Shown: positions 1 to 9,674, counted from the stretch's first letter. The stretch: DNA of 64,000 bases from Streptomyces sp. GS7 (GCF_009834125.1 NZ_CP047146.1:5015501-5079500); one strand, 5' to 3'. The notes: generated by a model not told the origin, from the sequence alone. Translations and numbers: made by a program.

Positions 1-66
1 GATACCGCGATCAAGCGGCACCAAGTCCTCGGCGGACTGATCAACGAGTACCACCGAGCGGCATGA
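1..66 (+). pseudogene. C-terminal fragment of a transposase/integrase-like gene (cut by window start)
   Basis: Frame 1 is open from the first base and ends with TGA after 21 codons, finishing KRHQVLGGLINEYHRAA. A basic stretch followed by GLINEYHRAA resembles the C-terminal tail of actinobacterial integrase/transposase proteins, but this is recalled similarity only. Whether the gene is intact cannot be judged because the start lies outside the window. No matching terminal repeat was found just downstream. Confidence 0.35.
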
Positions 67-295
67 AACGCGTAATCACCCCAGCTCATAGGCTAGATAC
101 GGGTTTTGGCACGGTACAGGTGCAGAGCTTGGGGCAAGCAAGTCAAGCAGGGCCTTCTGCGAGGGCTCAGTCCGTCGAGCCGCGTCCGCACATCGCCGGT
201 GCGAGAAGAGGGCGGCCGTCCCAGCACCAGTGGCTTCTGGGGCGGCCGCATGTTCGGGCAACACACTCCAGTCGTTTCAGACCAGCACGGGCGGT

Positions 296-319
296 CGCGG
301 ATCCTACAGCGGATCCGCG
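296..319 (-). terminator. Hairpin downstream of the MpaB-like gene
   Basis: CGCGGATCC and GGATCCGCG form a perfect 9-bp stem around a 6-nt loop, 20 bp past the stop codon of the minus-strand oxygenase gene. There is no clear U tract, as is common for actinomycete terminators. The remaining DNA between 67 and 338 holds no gene I can support. Confidence 0.5.
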
Positions 320-338
320 GCACCCCCTCGCAGTTCCG

Positions 339-1493
339 TCAGCGGTTGTCGTGGAGTTCCTGGTGCATCTGCGGCTGGTCGTCCTGGTCGTGGGTGAGGG
401 CGTAGCGTTCGACGTCGTTGAACGCCTTGGACGCGGCGCCGAGGATCTCCTTGTAGGGGTTGACGCCGACGGTGTCCTTGGCGGCGCCTCCGAGGAGGCC
501 GCCGCCGATGCCGCTGAGGACGTCGTGGCCGGCGGCGAGCGGCTTACCGGCCAGGTCGAGGACACTGCGTGGGAGGCCCGCCATGTCGGCATACTTGTCG
601 GTCAGCGCCACGCGAACCATGGCCACGTAGGCGTCGTGCGCCCCCGGCGGCAGGAACTTCCGGTAGAAGTCGACGGCTTGCTTGGTCATGAAGACTCCGT
701 CGTCGGTCTTCTGCCACTCGGTGTCCCGCTGGGAGTTCCACAGCCGCTCGACCTCGTCGGCGTCCTTGGGCAGCAGCCACTTCTCCGGGGTGCCGAGGTA
801 GTGGTTGACGTAGTGCCAGGCGCAGATGAAGCCGTGAGCGTCGTCGCGGGAGACATCGATGCCGAGGTGTTTCATTGCCTGGAGGATCTGGGTGCTGAAG
901 ACGAAGGAGGCGCCGGTGGTGTACTTCTGCGAGACCGGCTCGCCCCACTTCTCGTAGTCCCACTCGCCGCTCTTCTTGTGTAGCTGCCGGACCGAGGCGT
1001 GGACCAGGCGGACCTTGGTGACGGTCGCGGCCAGCGACCCGTCCCGCAGCGCGCCCTTGTTGCCCATGTCCAGGAAGAGGCGGGAGGACTGCGACAGCCG
1101 CCGGCCGGGGCCTTCCACACCGCCGAGGCGGCCGGTCGAGCGGAGGGTGAAGGCGCCGGTGGGGGAAAGGTAGGTGCCGATGAGACCGACGGTGCCCTGG
1201 AGCATGGACGCCTCGCCGTGGTGATGGGCAAAGAAACCCTCAGCGGCCTTGACGTCTTGCTGGCTCCAGCCTGGCGGCTCGGCCGCGGCCGTGTCCAGGA
1301 ACTCGCGCAACCGCTGCGGCAGGTGCGAGTTGTCCTGGCCCGGCTTCAGCGTCCCGATCGTGCGGAACAAACCGTTGATGCCATCGACCTCCTTGTTGTC
1401 GATCAGGTCGGACACCAAGGCATCGGCAAGTGGGTCACCTGCCTTGTTCGCTGCTTCCAACTCCGTCGCGACCGTTTCAACCGTCAAAGCCAC
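339..1493 (-). CDS. MpaB/latex-clearing-protein-like oxygenase (DUF2236)
   Basis: A 384-residue protein of the DUF2236 family, which includes fungal MpaB and bacterial latex-clearing protein (heme b oxygenases). Visible family signs are an HHH cluster near residue 90 (FFAHHHGEASMLQG), then GLIGTYLSPTGAFTLRSTGRL, and a second conserved block near residue 215-240 (HGFICAWHYVNHYLG). Length fits the family. The substrate is unknown; several bacterial members act on isoprenoid chains. The start is GTG at 1493 with GGAG about nine bases upstream. It stands alone, ends in a hairpin, and has no evident operon partner. An alternative is a bacterial DUF2236 protein with an unrelated oxidation. Confidence 0.8.
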   Translation of the reverse strand: MALTVETVATELEAANKAGDPLADALVSDLIDNKEVDGINGLFRTIGTLKPGQDNSHLPQRLREFLDTAAAEPPGWSQQDVKAAEGFFAHHHGEASMLQGTVGLIGTYLSPTGAFTLRSTGRLGGVEGPGRRLSQSSRLFLDMGNKGALRDGSLAATVTKVRLVHASVRQLHKKSGEWDYEKWGEPVSQKYTTGASFVFSTQILQAMKHLGIDVSRDDAHGFICAWHYVNHYLGTPEKWLLPKDADEVERLWNSQRDTEWQKTDDGVFMTKQAVDFYRKFLPPGAHDAYVAMVRVALTDKYADMAGLPRSVLDLAGKPLAAGHDVLSGIGGGLLGGAAKDTVGVNPYKEILGAASKAFNDVERYALTHDQDDQPQMHQELHDNR

Positions 1494-1989
1494 CGTGTAA
1501 AGCTCCGTTCATCGTGGTCAAGGGAATACGCCTCAGACAGGCGTAGCTCGATCTCGACGCCAGCCGGCTCCGACCACCGCAGGGCCCGGGGTGCACGGCT
1601 CACGCACAGCCGTACAAAAACCGCGCTTTGGGGCCTCACCAGAGGGCAGAGCAGTTCTGGGCAAGATCTCCGGCCGCAATCTTTCCCACGGACGAACTGA
1701 CCGACGATCCCTCAATCGAGGTATCAGGGGGTACGCCCGCGCGCATCAGGGCGCACGCCCCGGAACTCGCGGCCCCGCCATGGCCGACGGGCGGGTGCAG
1801 AGTCGCGGCTTCCGGCCCTCGATTCCGAGGCCGGCATGCTGCGTGTCGAGGTCGTTGATGCGTGCGCAGGGCGTGCGCCCGCCGTGGGTACATGGCCCGG
1901 GGAGGTCGAGTCGGGGCGGGCCTGCTGCTGGTGGAGACGGCCGCCGACTCCTGTGGTGTCATGCCTGGCCCGGCGGCTGGCATGGCGGT
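1494..1989. other. No supported gene
   Basis: About 500 bases with open frames on both strands but no recognisable protein motif or good start site. It should contain the promoter of the minus-strand oxygenase gene; I could not pick it out. Confidence 0.4.
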
Positions 1990-2355
1990 GTGCTCAGGAA
2001 CGGTGTCGCGGCCGTCGGCGTCGCGTGTGGACTCGCGGTGACCGGCGTAGCGGGAACCGGTGTGGCACAGGCTGCCACGCCGGCCTCCGTGTCGGTCAGC
2101 CACGGGATGAAGGCGGCGGACCAACTGTCCCTGCAGCAACTCCTCGCCGCGGCCGCGGACGAGGTCCACATGACGTTCCCGAACGCCACGCTCATGGTGG
2201 CCGACGGCAGCTCGCCCGGCGCCAAGACCCAGGACATGTCGCAGGTGACCGACTGGCGGCTCGTCTACAACATGCCAACCACAAGGCAGCTCCGCACCAC
2301 CACAGTCACCAAGAGTGCAACACCGTCTTCGGCACCTCCTACCGCAGGCGGGTGA
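1990..2355 (+). pseudogene. Secreted hypothetical protein, probably truncated
   Basis: From a GTG at 1990 the frame encodes a good Sec signal peptide: a short basic start, a hydrophobic run (GVAAVGVACGLAVTGVAGTG) and a cleavage site AQA-AT. A plausible mature region follows, up to DWRLVYNMP around codon 95. After that the sequence turns into a Thr/Ser-rich tail unlike a folded domain and stops, so I infer a frameshift or deletion near position 2275. I do not recognise the family. No strong ribosome binding site is visible, so the start is a best guess. Confidence 0.4.
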
Positions 2356-2569
2356 TCTGAGCCGAGGCCCTGTTCCGATGTCCGGCACCGGCAACGACCA
2401 CCCGGTCGAGACTCCCGCTCGACGAGCACCGCGCAAGTCCGCATAAAACAGAGGCGTCCCCGCCACAGCAGCCTTTCGGGGCGTCGCGCAAGCGGGCTCC
2501 CTGCAGGCTGACATCGTCCAGCCATGATTTGATCACGTCGGCGCCCTCCAGCGGGACGGCCGGAATGAC

Positions 2570-3790
2570 TCAGGAGCCCGCGCGCCGCGCCAGGTCGGCC
2601 ACCAGTTTCACCACGCTCCCCGCGCCGTCCTCCTTCGCCATCCGCCGAGCGGACGCCGCTGCCCGCTTGCGGTAGGACGGCTGTGCGACGGCCTGCCGGA
2701 TCGCCCCGGCGAGCCGCTCCGCGGTGAGCTCGCCGAACGGGATCGGCTCGACCGCCACCCCGATCGCCGCCAGCCGCCCGGCCCAGAACGGCTGATCCGC
2801 CGTCACAGGCACAGGAACGGACGGCACTCCGGCCCGGAGCCCCGCCGCCGCCGTCCCGGCACCCGCGTGGTGGACGACGGCCGCCATCCTCGGGAACAGC
2901 GCGGCATGCCCGATCGACCCCACCGTCAGCACGTCGTCCGAGTCGGCGGCCAACCCGGCCCATCCGCTCTGGAGCACGCCCCGCAGCCCCGCCGACCGCA
3001 GCGCCTCCACCGCGATCCGGCTCAGCCGCTCACCCTGTCCGGAGCCCATGCTCCCGAAGCCGATGAACACCGGCGCAGTACCGGCCGCCAGGAATTCCTC
3101 CACCTCCCTGGGAAGAGCTTCCGGCCCGGCGGGCCACCAGTTGCCCACCACCTCCAGCCCTGGCCGCCAGTCCACTGGGCGCCCCACCACCGCGGCGCTG
3201 AACCCGTGGAGCACGGGCCACTGCTCCCGTTCCAGCCTGCGGCGCATCGCTTGGCCGGAAAGCGGTGGCAGACCGAGCCGCCTCCGCAACTCCCGTACGG
3301 CGTCGCGGTGGATCCGATCCACCACCCCGAGCGCGACCCGCCCCGCCGCCCGGTTCCCCCACCGGCCGAGCGAGCGGGCGCCCCCGACCACCGGCGCGAA
3401 CTCCCCGGTGGGCTCCACCGGTTGCAGATACACCCCGACGCTCGCCGCCCCCACGGCCTCCGCCACATGCCAGCCCAGCGGCGCGGTCGTGGTGGAGAGC
3501 AGCAACACATCCACCTGCGGATCGGCCACCTCGGTGATCCCTCGCCCCAGCTCCCCGACGAACGCCTTCGCCTTGCGGATCAGCCCGCCCTTCCCTTGCG
3601 CCGCCGCCCCGTCCGCCCGCGGATCCCCCGGGAGCGGCCGGTACTCCAGTCCGCACTGCTCCACCATTGAGGCATAACTCCTGTGCGTCGCCAGCGCGAC
3701 CTCGTGCCCTGTCCCTGACAGCCGTACGCCGAGCCCGGTGTACGGCGCCACGTCGCCGTGGGAACCCGCCGCGGTGATCAGAATGCGCAT
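2570..3790 (-). CDS. GT1-family glycosyltransferase (MGT/macrolide-type)
   Basis: A 406-residue GT-B fold glycosyltransferase of family GT1. The N-terminal acceptor domain starts MRILITAAGSHGDVAPYTGL, typical of sugar transferases that modify small molecules. The C-terminal donor domain has FIGFGSMG near residue 240 and the nucleotide-sugar motif HHAGAGTAAAGLRAGVPSVP near residue 300, where the HHxGxGT signature binds UDP/TDP-sugar phosphate. The acceptor is unknown; homologues glycosylate macrolides or other antibiotics. It starts 3 bases after the stop of the upstream MerR gene, with GGAGGGCTGAGGG as ribosome binding site inside that gene, so the two form an operon. The pairing suggests a drug-responsive inactivating transferase. 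Confidence 0.88.
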   Translation of the reverse strand: MRILITAAGSHGDVAPYTGLGVRLSGTGHEVALATHRSYASMVEQCGLEYRPLPGDPRADGAAAQGKGGLIRKAKAFVGELGRGITEVADPQVDVLLLSTTTAPLGWHVAEAVGAASVGVYLQPVEPTGEFAPVVGGARSLGRWGNRAAGRVALGVVDRIHRDAVRELRRRLGLPPLSGQAMRRRLEREQWPVLHGFSAAVVGRPVDWRPGLEVVGNWWPAGPEALPREVEEFLAAGTAPVFIGFGSMGSGQGERLSRIAVEALRSAGLRGVLQSGWAGLAADSDDVLTVGSIGHAALFPRMAAVVHHAGAGTAAAGLRAGVPSVPVPVTADQPFWAGRLAAIGVAVEPIPFGELTAERLAGAIRQAVAQPSYRKRAAASARRMAKEDGAGSVVKLVADLARRAGS

Positions 3791-3793
3791 CCC

Positions 3794-4585
3794 TCAGCCC
3801 TCCACCGTGCGCTCGGCGTTGGCGTGGACCGCGCCGTGCAGGAAGTGCGCCAGGCCGGGCAGTTGCTCGGACGGCGGGACGAGCATCGCGAAGGCCCGGG
3901 GATCGGCCAGGTAATGGTCCGCGATCCTGCGGTGCGCATCCGGCGGGCACGGGGTGAACCACCGCTCGACATGGGCCCGGTGCTGCTCGGCCAGGTCCAT
4001 CGCCCGCTCGCCGTCGGTCGGTTGGCCGTCCTCGAATGCGGCGATCAGCTCCCGCCGCCAGGCCGCCAACTCGGCCATCAGCCGCCGCCAGTCCTCCTTG
4101 GTGTGCTTGGCCGCCCGGGCCATCGACTCCCGATGCCCCGCGCTGTCACCCCACTTGAGCTGGGCGTCGGTCGCATAGCTGAGGTCCCAATCGACCGCGC
4201 CGAAGATGTCGAACCGCTCCTCGGGGGTCAGCCGGACCCCGGTCCGCTCCACCTCGATGGCCCGCTCGGCTACCTCGACCAGCTTCTGCAGCTTCGTGAT
4301 CTGCTCCTTGAGCTGCCCGTGGCGCTCGCTGAGGCGGTCGAGCGCACTTGCCCGCGGATCCGCCAGGATGCCGGGGATCTCCTCGAGCGGGAAGCCGAGC
4401 TCCCGGTAGAAGAGGATCTGCTGAAGTCTGGCCAGGTCGGCGTCGTTGTAGAGCCGGTACCCGGCCGTGCTGCGCTCGCTTGGTGACAGCAACCCCGCCC
4501 GGTCGTAGTAGTGCAGCGTGCGCACGGTTACCCCGGCGAATCCGGCGACCTGTCCCACGGAGTAGCTCATGCCCTGCTCAGCCAT
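3794..4585 (-). CDS. MerR-family regulator with TipAS-like ligand domain
   Basis: The N-terminal MerR winged helix covers residues about 6-75 (YSVGQVAGFAGVTVRTLHYY, then GLLSPSERSTAGYRLY). A dimerisation coiled coil follows (residues about 80-115, ending in repeated E/K/Q heptads). A helical TipAS-type domain fills the rest (W/H-rich, e.g. HRAHVERWFTPCPPDAHRRI). TipAL-type proteins bind small drugs covalently or tightly and switch on the linked promoter. The start at 4585 is chosen because GGGAGGGAGATCGGG lies just upstream; a longer frame to 4642 lacks this. The adjacent glycosyltransferase is the likely target gene, with autoregulation expected. Confidence 0.88.
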   Translation of the reverse strand: MAEQGMSYSVGQVAGFAGVTVRTLHYYDRAGLLSPSERSTAGYRLYNDADLARLQQILFYRELGFPLEEIPGILADPRASALDRLSERHGQLKEQITKLQKLVEVAERAIEVERTGVRLTPEERFDIFGAVDWDLSYATDAQLKWGDSAGHRESMARAAKHTKEDWRRLMAELAAWRRELIAAFEDGQPTDGERAMDLAEQHRAHVERWFTPCPPDAHRRIADHYLADPRAFAMLVPPSEQLPGLAHFLHGAVHANAERTVEG

Positions 4586-4748
4586 GCCCGATCTCCCTCC
4601 CGATCGCCTCCATGCTGAAGCCTGACGTGAGGAGAGGGTCAAGCCGGGACCGGGTCAGAACCGCGAGGAGCCCTGGGCACGGCGAATGGGTGAGCGGGCC
4701 CCGGCGACGCGCGGCAGGCCGCGACTGGAGTACTACTGTAGTGCCGCA

Positions 4749-5066
4749 TCAGGCAACGTTGGCCCTGTTCACGACCCCGCAAAGGCGTTCGTCGGCGGCG
4801 TGGTTGTTCCGCCGGACGAGGTAGCGGCGGGTCATACTGCTCTGCTCTTTGTGGCTGGCACGGGCGGTGCCGTCGAGTGTGGAGTAACGCAGGGCGGTGA
4901 ACTGGGCCTCGATGCGGTTGAGCCAGGAGCTGGTGGTCGGCGTGTAGGCGAACTCGACGTTGCCGGCCGCGGCCCGGTCGCCGACCGCGGTGTCCTTCTG
5001 CGTGGTCAAGTGCGGAGAGAAAATGTCGAGCACGATGGCGATGCGGATCTCGGGAGGGTAGAGGCA
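4749..5066 (-). pseudogene. IS630-family transposase, C-terminal remnant
   Basis: The reading frame keeps the end of the DDE domain: IVLDIFSPHLTTQKD (second catalytic Asp region), then EFAYTPTTSSWLNRIEAQFTA (with the third acidic residue in NRIEAQF) and a tail ending DERLCGVVNRANVA. The N-terminal half and the element's ends are absent, so this is a relic. Upstream sequence (5067-5240) is not recognisable. Confidence 0.75.
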
Positions 5067-5239
5067 GCATCTCGGCCCCGGCCGGTGCACGGTGGCAGGC
5101 ATTGATGGGGCCACTGCTCCGGCACAGCACCGACGTTGTCGGCTTGATCCTCTCTGGGCGGCACGGCGTCCGCCGCGGCTGCGCCACTTCCCTTCTGCTG
5201 GCACCCGGGGTTCTCGCCCTGGGCAGCCCACTGGCCCTG

Positions 5240-5660
5240 GGCTGTTCCGCACTGAGCGGGAACGGTCGCTGTTGACGGGCGTTGCCGCGCATGCTGTAGC
5301 GAGGCTCCCCGGCCTTGCCTCCGGTCAGGTCGTCCTGCTGCTGGGACACCTCGCACACGGTACGGGATGGCCGATACCGCAGGGCGGCAGCATCCGTATT
5401 GCCCAGGCGCTGGCCGACGACATCACGGCACGCGGCGGTGCGATGCGCACCGGGTGTCACATTGCCGATCTGAGGGAACTGAGCCACGCGGGCGTAGCGT
5501 TGCTCGACACGAGCCCGAATGGATTCCTGCGGATTGCCGGCGGCCGGCTGCCCTTCCGCTGTCAGCGACGGCTCGCGCGCGTCCGCTACGGTCCCAGCGC
5601 CGCCAAGCCCGACTTCCTCGTATCCGTCCCGGTCCTCTGGAGCGACCCCGAGTTCGGCAA
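5240..5660 (+). pseudogene. Phytoene-dehydrogenase-like FAD oxidoreductase, internal fragment
   Basis: An open frame encodes LLTGVAAHAVARLPG, GTGWPIPQGGSIRIAQALAD and VALLDTSPNGFLRIAG, then RRLARVRYGPSAAKPDF. This pattern matches the middle of NAD(P)/FAD-dependent oxidoreductases related to phytoene dehydrogenase. The FAD-binding N terminus (GxGxxG) and the C terminus are missing, and there is no start codon with a ribosome binding site. I read it as a decaying fragment. The following stretch to 5962 holds no supported gene. Confidence 0.55.
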
Positions 5661-5962
5661 GGCGGGGAGTTCACCTCGGCGGCGCGCAGCACTCCCCGGA
5701 AACTCGAACAAACCCACCGGCAGCACACAGCACTCACGCCACACCGACCGCCCGCAACCACCAGCACAAGCCCCGAAGCTCACTTCTCAACCGCCACAGA
5801 CCACGTCAGGCGCCTCCTGACCGGGCCTGTCCGACCCTGACCCATCGGACAGGCCCCAGAAGCCTTCCGCTCACCGGTCGGGCGGGTTGCCTGATCGAAC
5901 CGGGTTCCGGATCGGGTGGACGGGCGGCGTCCGTACGTGACGGGGCCGCGCCTTTCGCCGCG

Positions 5963-6598
5963 TCAGCCCAGCAGCCCGGCCAGCACCGCCGTGGTCGCGT
6001 TCAGCAACTGCTCGGAGGTCGGGCCGCCCGCGGCGGTGCGGGCCAGCAGGCCCTCGCGGGCGGCCAGGATGACCTCGGCGGCCTGCTCGGCGGAGGCCCC
6101 GGGCGGTACCAGTTCCGGCAGGACCCGCTCCAGCAGGGCCGCCAGCGCCGCCGTCACCGCGCGGTCGTGCACGGCGACCCGCTCGGCGAGTTCGGATGTA
6201 CGGGCGGCCAACAGGCGGAACTCCAGGAAGAGCAGAATCCACCCGGTTTCGGCGGCCTCGACCCGCAGCAGGGCCTCGACCAGCCGCCGCGCCCGCTCCT
6301 CGGGCCCCAACTGCTCGGCCGCGGCCGCCAGGTGCTCCAGCTCGGTCATCCGCTCGGCCGCCTGTTCGTCGAAGAGCGCCAGCAGCAGGTCCTCCTTGGT
6401 GGCGAAGTTCGAGTAGAAGGCCCCGCGGGTGTAGCCGGCGGCGGTGCAGATGTCCTCGATGCTCGTCCGCGCATATCCCGCGGACAGGAACAACTCGCCC
6501 GCCGCCGACAGGATGCGGGCTCTGGTGTGGACGCGGCGCCGCGGGGGCCGGGGCGCGGAGGGGTCGACCGGGGAGGGATTCACGCCATCACGATACAT
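5963..6598 (-). CDS. TetR-family transcriptional regulator
   Basis: About 211 residues. The TetR DNA-binding domain is plain: RARILSAAGELFLSAGYART, then IEDICTAAGYTRGAFYSNFATKEDLLLALF. The C-terminal ligand domain resembles TetR_C families of drug-response repressors. It is divergent from the amidohydrolase gene, whose start lies 52 bp away, so that gene is the likely target. The start is uncertain: ATG at 6598 overlaps a palindrome, and GTG at 6583 is an alternative; neither has a good ribosome binding site. A far longer open frame upstream overlaps the opposite gene and is not used. Confidence 0.85.
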   Translation of the reverse strand: MYRDGVNPSPVDPSAPRPPRRRVHTRARILSAAGELFLSAGYARTSIEDICTAAGYTRGAFYSNFATKEDLLLALFDEQAAERMTELEHLAAAAEQLGPEERARRLVEALLRVEAAETGWILLFLEFRLLAARTSELAERVAVHDRAVTAALAALLERVLPELVPPGASAEQAAEVILAAREGLLARTAAGGPTSEQLLNATTAVLAGLLG

Positions 6599-6605
6599 GC
6601 TGTAT
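6593..6605. promoter_or_regulatory. Candidate TetR operator between divergent genes
   Basis: ATACA-TGC-TGTAT is a perfect 5-bp inverted repeat with a 3-bp spacer in the 52-bp gap between the tetR-type gene and the amidohydrolase gene. Placement over the regulator's own start fits autoregulation. Binding is inferred only. Confidence 0.4.
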
Positions 6606-6650
6606 TTAATATGGGTCGTATTGAAACGAGGTTGTGAGAGGACCACCGCC

Positions 6651-7871
6651 ATGAGCCGACTGCTGATCACCGACGCCCACCTGCTCCACCCCGAGACCGG
6701 TAACCGAACCGACCCGGCCTGGATCGAGGTCGCCGACGGCCGGATCGCCGCCACCGGCACCGGCCGCCCGCCCGGCACCGCACAGGACGTACGGGTGCTC
6801 AACGCGGCCGGCGCCACCGTGCTGCCCGGCCTGATCGACGCCCACGTCCACCTGATGGTCACCTCCCTCGACCTCTCCGCCATCGCCTCCTGGACCCCCG
6901 GATACCTGACCGTCCGGGCTCTCGCGGAAGCCGAACGGATGCTGCGCCGCGGCTTCACCACCGTCCGCGACGTCGGCGGCGCCGACCACGGCATGGCCCG
7001 GGCCCTGGCCGAAGGGCTGGCGCTCGGCCCGCGGCTCGTCCACGGCGGAAAGGCGCTCTCCCAGACCGGCGGCCACGGCGACCTGCGCCCGCTCGGTGAC
7101 GACTCGGTGCCCTGCTGCGAGAGCCGCCCCCACTTCGCCCGGATCGCGGACGGCGTCGACGCCGTCCGCGCGGCGGCCCGGGACGAGTTCCGCAAGGGCG
7201 CCGCCCATCTGAAGGTGCTGCTCTCCGGCGGCGTGGCCTCACCGCACGACGAGATCGCCGCCGTCCAGTACAGCGAGGAGGAGATACGCGCCGCCGTGGA
7301 GGAGGCGGAGAACCACAACCGGTACGTCACCGCGCACGCCTACCACCCGCGCGCCATCGATCGGGCCCTGCGGGCCGGCGTGCGCTGCGTCGAACACGGC
7401 AACCTGATCGACGACACGACCATCAACCTGCTGCTGGAGCGGGACGCCTTCCTGGTGCCCACCCTGGTCGCCTACGAGCAGACGGCGAAGCTCAGCCGGC
7501 AGTCCGGCCTGCCGGAGTCGTCCTACCGCAAGCTCACCCAGGTCCGCGACCACGGGCTGGCCGCCCTGGAGAAGGCCCATCGTGCGGGCGTCAACCTGGT
7601 CTACGGCAGTGACCTGCTCGGGCCGCTGCACTCGGCCCAGTTGGAGGAGTTCACCCTGCGCGCCGAGGTCCAGCCCGCTGCGGATGTGATCCGTTCCGCC
7701 ACGAGCACGGCGGCCCGCCTGCTGCGGATGGAGGGCGAGATCGGCACCCTCGCACCAGGCGCGCACGCCGACCTGCTCGTCGTGGACGGCGACCCGCTGG
7801 CGGACCTGGCCGTCCTCACCCGTCCCGACCGGCACCTGCGGCACGTGGTCAAAGCCGGAGCCGTCCTCTGA
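6651..7871 (+). CDS. Amidohydrolase-family metal-dependent hydrolase
   Basis: A 406-residue amidohydrolase of the prolidase/imidazolonepropionase-like branch. Metal-binding residues visible: HVH in PGLIDAHVHLM (residues about 60-64), a carboxylated-lysine candidate in AAHLKVLLSGG (about 185), His in TAHAYHP and VEHGNL (about 225-250), and the catalytic Asp in LVYGSDLLG (about 320). The last 60 residues form the usual beta-sandwich tail (GTLAPGAHADLLVVDGDPL). The natural substrate is unknown. The start at 6651 has GAGAGGACCACC upstream. Likely repressed by the divergent TetR protein. Confidence 0.88.
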   Translation: MSRLLITDAHLLHPETGNRTDPAWIEVADGRIAATGTGRPPGTAQDVRVLNAAGATVLPGLIDAHVHLMVTSLDLSAIASWTPGYLTVRALAEAERMLRRGFTTVRDVGGADHGMARALAEGLALGPRLVHGGKALSQTGGHGDLRPLGDDSVPCCESRPHFARIADGVDAVRAAARDEFRKGAAHLKVLLSGGVASPHDEIAAVQYSEEEIRAAVEEAENHNRYVTAHAYHPRAIDRALRAGVRCVEHGNLIDDTTINLLLERDAFLVPTLVAYEQTAKLSRQSGLPESSYRKLTQVRDHGLAALEKAHRAGVNLVYGSDLLGPLHSAQLEEFTLRAEVQPAADVIRSATSTAARLLRMEGEIGTLAPGAHADLLVVDGDPLADLAVLTRPDRHLRHVVKAGAVL

Positions 7872-8408
7872 GAAGGCTTCCGCGCACCGGCCGGTGGGCC
7901 TGAGCAGTCGGTTCCGGACCGGGCGTCCGTCTCCCGGTCGGCCTGGTCCTCGTAGCGGGCGGCACGCTGACCGTCGCGGGACTCCGGGCTGAGGACGTTC
8001 ATCGGTTGCTCCCCGGTCCATTGGGCGGCCAGGGACGTGGTGGCGGGGCACCAGGACGGGACGGACACCCTCTTGTGCCCCCTCCCAGGCAGCCTCGCAC
8101 GGCAGCGCCGGTACTACTTCTGTCTCCCGCTGCGCGCCCAGGGCCACTGCGACCCCTGCGAAAAGGGCTACGAGCCCAGCCCCGACACCTACATGCCGGC
8201 CCCGGCCCCAGCCGCTCACCGGCTGGCCGTGCGGCGAGACAGTGGCCCGTAACTTTTTCCAAGGCGTCTTGGGAAGCGGCCTTGTCGGCCGTATGGCCGT
8301 GGCGGATGCGGACGGCATCGAGGTGGCAGCGCGTCGCCAGCCGGGCCCGGTCCGCCGTCCGCTTCCGCTTCCGCTTCCGCTTCCGGCGGCCGGTTCCCGT
8401 GTGCAGGA
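7872..8408. other. No supported gene; short GCTTCC tandem repeat
   Basis: No convincing coding region was found in these 537 bases. At 8361-8384 the hexamer GCTTCC is repeated four times in tandem. It lies just past the end of the MFS gene and is probably simple-sequence slippage. Confidence 0.4.
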
Positions 8409-9632
8409 CTATTCCGTACGTCCCTGTGCGTTTCCTGATCCGACGGTGACGGTCGGCGCGGGCGCCGGGGCGGATGCCGGTTCGGCCTTCTTCGTACGCC
8501 GCTTGCTGAGTTCGGGCAGCAGCGTGCCGAGTCCCAGGACGGCCAGGCCCGCGCCGATCCACAGCGGCGCGCGCAGGCCGAAGGCGTCGATGCCCACGCC
8601 TCCGAACGACGTGGCGATGATGATGCCCAGGGTGATGAAGGAGGAGTGGACGGTGTTGACGAGCGGACGGGCGTTGCCGGTGCGCTGAACGCGGGTGACC
8701 AGCGCGGGGTTCATCGTCACGCCGACCAGGCCGATGCCCAGCATGCACACCACGGCCGGAAGGCTGAGGTGGGCCAGCAGCGCGAATCCGACGAGGAAGG
8801 CCAGGTTCAGCGCGAGCCCGCACAGCAGCACGCTGACGGTGTGCCGGTCGGCGAGCCGTCCGACGATGGTGTTGCCGACCACGGTGGCGGCGCCGTAGCC
8901 GATCAGCAGCAGGGGAACCGTGCCGCCGGCGAACCCGGTGATCCGGGTGAGGATCGGGTTGAGGTAGCTGAAGGCGGAGAAGGTTGCGCCGATGACGCAG
9001 GTGCTGGTGGAGAGGGTCACCCACAGCCTCGGCTTCTTGAAGACGTCCAATTCTTGGCGGAAGCCGCCGCCGTCGGCGGTGGCTCGCTCCAGTTGGGGCA
9101 CGCCGGCCGCAGTGCACAGTGCGGCGATGACCGTCAGGATGGCGACAGTCCAGAACGCGGCCCGCCAGCCCAGCCGTTCACCGATCACGGTGGACAGCGG
9201 CAGGCCGAGCAGTGTGCCCAGCATGAGCCCGTTCAGCGCCACCGCCACCGCGCGGCCGCGCACCTCCGGACGGGTCAGCTGGGCGCACAGGGAGATGGCG
9301 ACGCCGAAGAACGCCTGCGAGGCGATGCCGGTGACGATCCGGGCCACCAGCATCACCCCGTACGTGGTGGCGGTGGCGGCAAGGAGATTGCCCGCCAGGA
9401 AGATCGCGAACAACAGGATCAGAGCCTGCTTCTGACGCATCCTCATCACCGCCACGGTCAGGAACGGCCCGCCCGCTGCCATGGCGACGGCGAAGGCGGT
9501 GATAAGGTAGCCGATCTGCGGGATGGTGGCGTTCAGCCCTTGCGCCATCTGGGGCATCAGCCCGGCGACGACGAATTCGCTGGTCACCATGGCGAAGATG
9601 CCCATGGCCAGGACGTAGACAGCACGAGGCAT
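8409..9632 (-). CDS. MFS drug-efflux-type transporter (DHA1 group)
   Basis: A 407-residue major facilitator with twelve predicted membrane segments. The start MPRAVYVLAMGIFAMVTSEF and the following VVAGLMPQMAQGL match AraJ/Bcr-like DHA1 exporters, which expel drugs or sugars in exchange for protons. The loop motif after segment 2-3 (RMRQKQALILLF) and motif C-like glycine-rich segment 5 (NGLMLGTLLGLPLSTVIGE) are present. The C-terminal tail is Ala/Pro-rich. Start ATG 9632 has CGGAG eight bases upstream. A TetR-type gene lies 136 bp upstream on the same strand, and both promoters share a related 24-bp sequence, so repression by that protein is likely. Confidence 0.88.
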   Translation of the reverse strand: MPRAVYVLAMGIFAMVTSEFVVAGLMPQMAQGLNATIPQIGYLITAFAVAMAAGGPFLTVAVMRMRQKQALILLFAIFLAGNLLAATATTYGVMLVARIVTGIASQAFFGVAISLCAQLTRPEVRGRAVAVALNGLMLGTLLGLPLSTVIGERLGWRAAFWTVAILTVIAALCTAAGVPQLERATADGGGFRQELDVFKKPRLWVTLSTSTCVIGATFSAFSYLNPILTRITGFAGGTVPLLLIGYGAATVVGNTIVGRLADRHTVSVLLCGLALNLAFLVGFALLAHLSLPAVVCMLGIGLVGVTMNPALVTRVQRTGNARPLVNTVHSSFITLGIIIATSFGGVGIDAFGLRAPLWIGAGLAVLGLGTLLPELSKRRTKKAEPASAPAPAPTVTVGSGNAQGRTE

Positions 9633-9674
9633 ACAGGTACTCCGGGGTGAGATGTGGTCGGGGTTGCCGGAATT

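Noticed and set aside
63..983. 306-codon plus-strand frame
   Set aside because: Mostly antisense to the MpaB-like gene, without motif or ribosome binding site.
5963..7330. 455-residue TetR protein with a long N-terminal extension
   Set aside because: The first 240 codons are antisense to the amidohydrolase gene; the TetR domain itself begins near 6598.
8361..8384. GCTTCC tandem repeat as a regulatory element
   Set aside because: Only four units downstream of a gene; simple slippage is the plain explanation.
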